In this document: piece after piece, positions 62,236-64,000 of the stretch
Position numbering within the stretch: the stretch's first letter is position 1
Layout: each line of letters opens with the position of its first letter
Source: Thermohalobaculum sp039815685
Lineage (GTDB): Bacteria > Pseudomonadota > Alphaproteobacteria > Rhodobacterales > Rhodobacteraceae
Assembly (NCBI GenBank): GCA_039815685.1
Contig: JBCBYV010000017.1
Location: 38,150 to 102,149, forward strand
Direction of reading: 5' to 3'
Length of the DNA stretch: 64,000 bases
Position numbers and translations under genes: made by a program
The notes under the pieces: model-generated
What the model was told of the DNA's origin: nothing
The model's input: the letters and a program-made list of their open reading frames with translations, nothing else
The model's database searches: none

Positions 62236-62730
62236 TCAGAACGGGAATTCAAAGGAGGCGGGAACCTGCCTGAAGGTGATCTCCCCGCCGCCGAGACCCT
62301 CGGTGTCGCGGTCGAAGACCTGGCGGGCGAAGCGCACTTCCGGCTCGACCGTCGCGAACTCTTCAGCCCAGGGCGTCTCACTCAGAAAGCACCGGGCACG
62401 GCCGCCCTCGAGGGTGGCGCCATCGGGCCGGCGTGCGAACCGACCAGGGTCGCGCAGCACGGTTCGTCCGGCAAGCTGCACCTGACCTGAGGCGACGGCA
62501 CGGTCGAGATAGAGCGTCGTCTGACCCGTCACGCCGCGCGCCACCCAGGCACCGCAGATCCTGACCTTGCCCGCCTCCTGCCCGGCTGCCACAGCGAATT
62601 CAAGGCTGGCGCCAGTGCTGAAGAGCGCCCCGCCGCGTCCATAGCCCTCATCCACGACAGCCTCCCCGGCTGGGCGCACTGGCGCAGCACAGGCGGCGAC
62701 GAGCAGAAGAAGCGGCAACGAGCGGCGCAT
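62236..62730 (-). CDS. Small putative lipoprotein
   Basis: A 164-residue exported protein with a lipobox: MRRSLPLLLLVAAC, Cys14 as the likely lipidated residue. The mature part is predicted beta-rich, with two cysteines (VRICGAW, ARCFLSE) and no known domain. The ATG at 62730 has GGAGG upstream; longer readings overlap the tuf terminator. It lies between tuf and the TPP enzyme and is ended by the hairpin at 62011. Function unknown. Confidence 0.75.
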   Translation of the reverse strand: MRRSLPLLLLVAACAAPVRPAGEAVVDEGYGRGGALFSTGASLEFAVAAGQEAGKVRICGAWVARGVTGQTTLYLDRAVASGQVQLAGRTVLRDPGRFARRPDGATLEGGRARCFLSETPWAEEFATVEPEVRFARQVFDRDTEGLGGGEITFRQVPASFEFPF

Positions 62731-62812
62731 GGCAACCTCCAAGAATGCCCCGGCAGGGTGCCACGCCCCTCGCCAAGCGCAACCTCGGCCGCGATCACAA
62801 TCGGTCGCAAAA

Positions 62813-62843
62813 CGAAAAAGGGCCCCGCCGGAGCGGAGCCCTT
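62813..62843 (-). terminator. tuf terminator
   Basis: On the minus strand the stem aagggctccgc/gcggggccctt (one G-T pair) with a 4-nt loop is followed by TTT and CG. It begins 24 bp after the tuf stop. Confidence 0.82.
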
Positions 62844-62866
62844 GGATCAAGCCACGGAAGAGCGCG

Positions 62867-64000
<1,134 letters not shown>

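Overview
The window is a complete photosynthesis gene cluster (PGC) of a high-GC purple alphaproteobacterium, with housekeeping and accessory genes on both sides. Several traits point to Rhodobacterales: a crtA-type spheroidene monooxygenase, pufQ, a puf operon ordered QBALM, the crtEF-bchCXYZ-puf superoperon, the PpsR/PpaA regulator pair and the bchFNBHLM-lhaA-puhABC-acsF-puhE-hemA superoperon. The only cyclase seen is the oxygen-dependent AcsF, which fits an aerobic anoxygenic phototroph or an oxygen-tolerant purple bacterium. No species can be named from the sequence alone.

Left flank (1-8.2 kb): the end of a peptide-type ABC importer (truncated permease plus a double ATPase), a PGM1-like ATP-grasp ligase, a soluble GAF histidine kinase, a kynurenine-formamidase-like hydrolase, a stand-alone Lrp/AsnC ligand domain, and a HupE/UreJ-like metal transporter pair lying downstream of bchP.

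PGC (8.5-55.9 kb): (a) minus strand: ppaA, ppsR, bchG, a pucC-like gene, bchP; (b) plus strand from a divergent promoter region at 14.5-14.8 kb: bchF-N-B-H-L-M, lhaA, puhA-B-C, a 98-aa unknown, acsF, puhE, hemA, crtA; (c) minus strand: crtE-crtF, bchC-X-Y-Z, pufQ-B-A-L-M, converging on crtA at a shared hairpin terminator; (d) plus strand: crtD-crtC; (e) a non-photosynthetic insertion of two unknown genes, a ScfR-type regulator and a glyoxylate aminotransferase; (f) minus strand: bchI-D-O and crtI-B. Together these encode bacteriochlorophyll a synthesis from 5-aminolevulinate synthase and Mg chelation through to the esterified pigment, carotenoid synthesis to the spheroidene/spheroidenone series, the reaction centre (L, M, H), LH1 and assembly factors. 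No LH2 (puc) genes, pufX, pufC, bchE, idi or tspO were seen inside the window.

PpsR-type operators (TGT-N12-ACA and close variants) lie in front of bchG, crtI, bchC, crtE/crtD and bchI, with a weaker one before bchF. Two of them are tandem pairs separated by 8 bp.

Right flank (56-64 kb): a GT39-like membrane glycosyltransferase, glutamate-cysteine ligase, a TPP enzyme plus FAD oxidoreductase pair, a small lipoprotein and the 3' part of tuf. Intergenic palindromes containing CCGGGCTTGACCCGG-like cores recur at least six times. No tRNA, rRNA, CRISPR array or insertion sequence was recognised.
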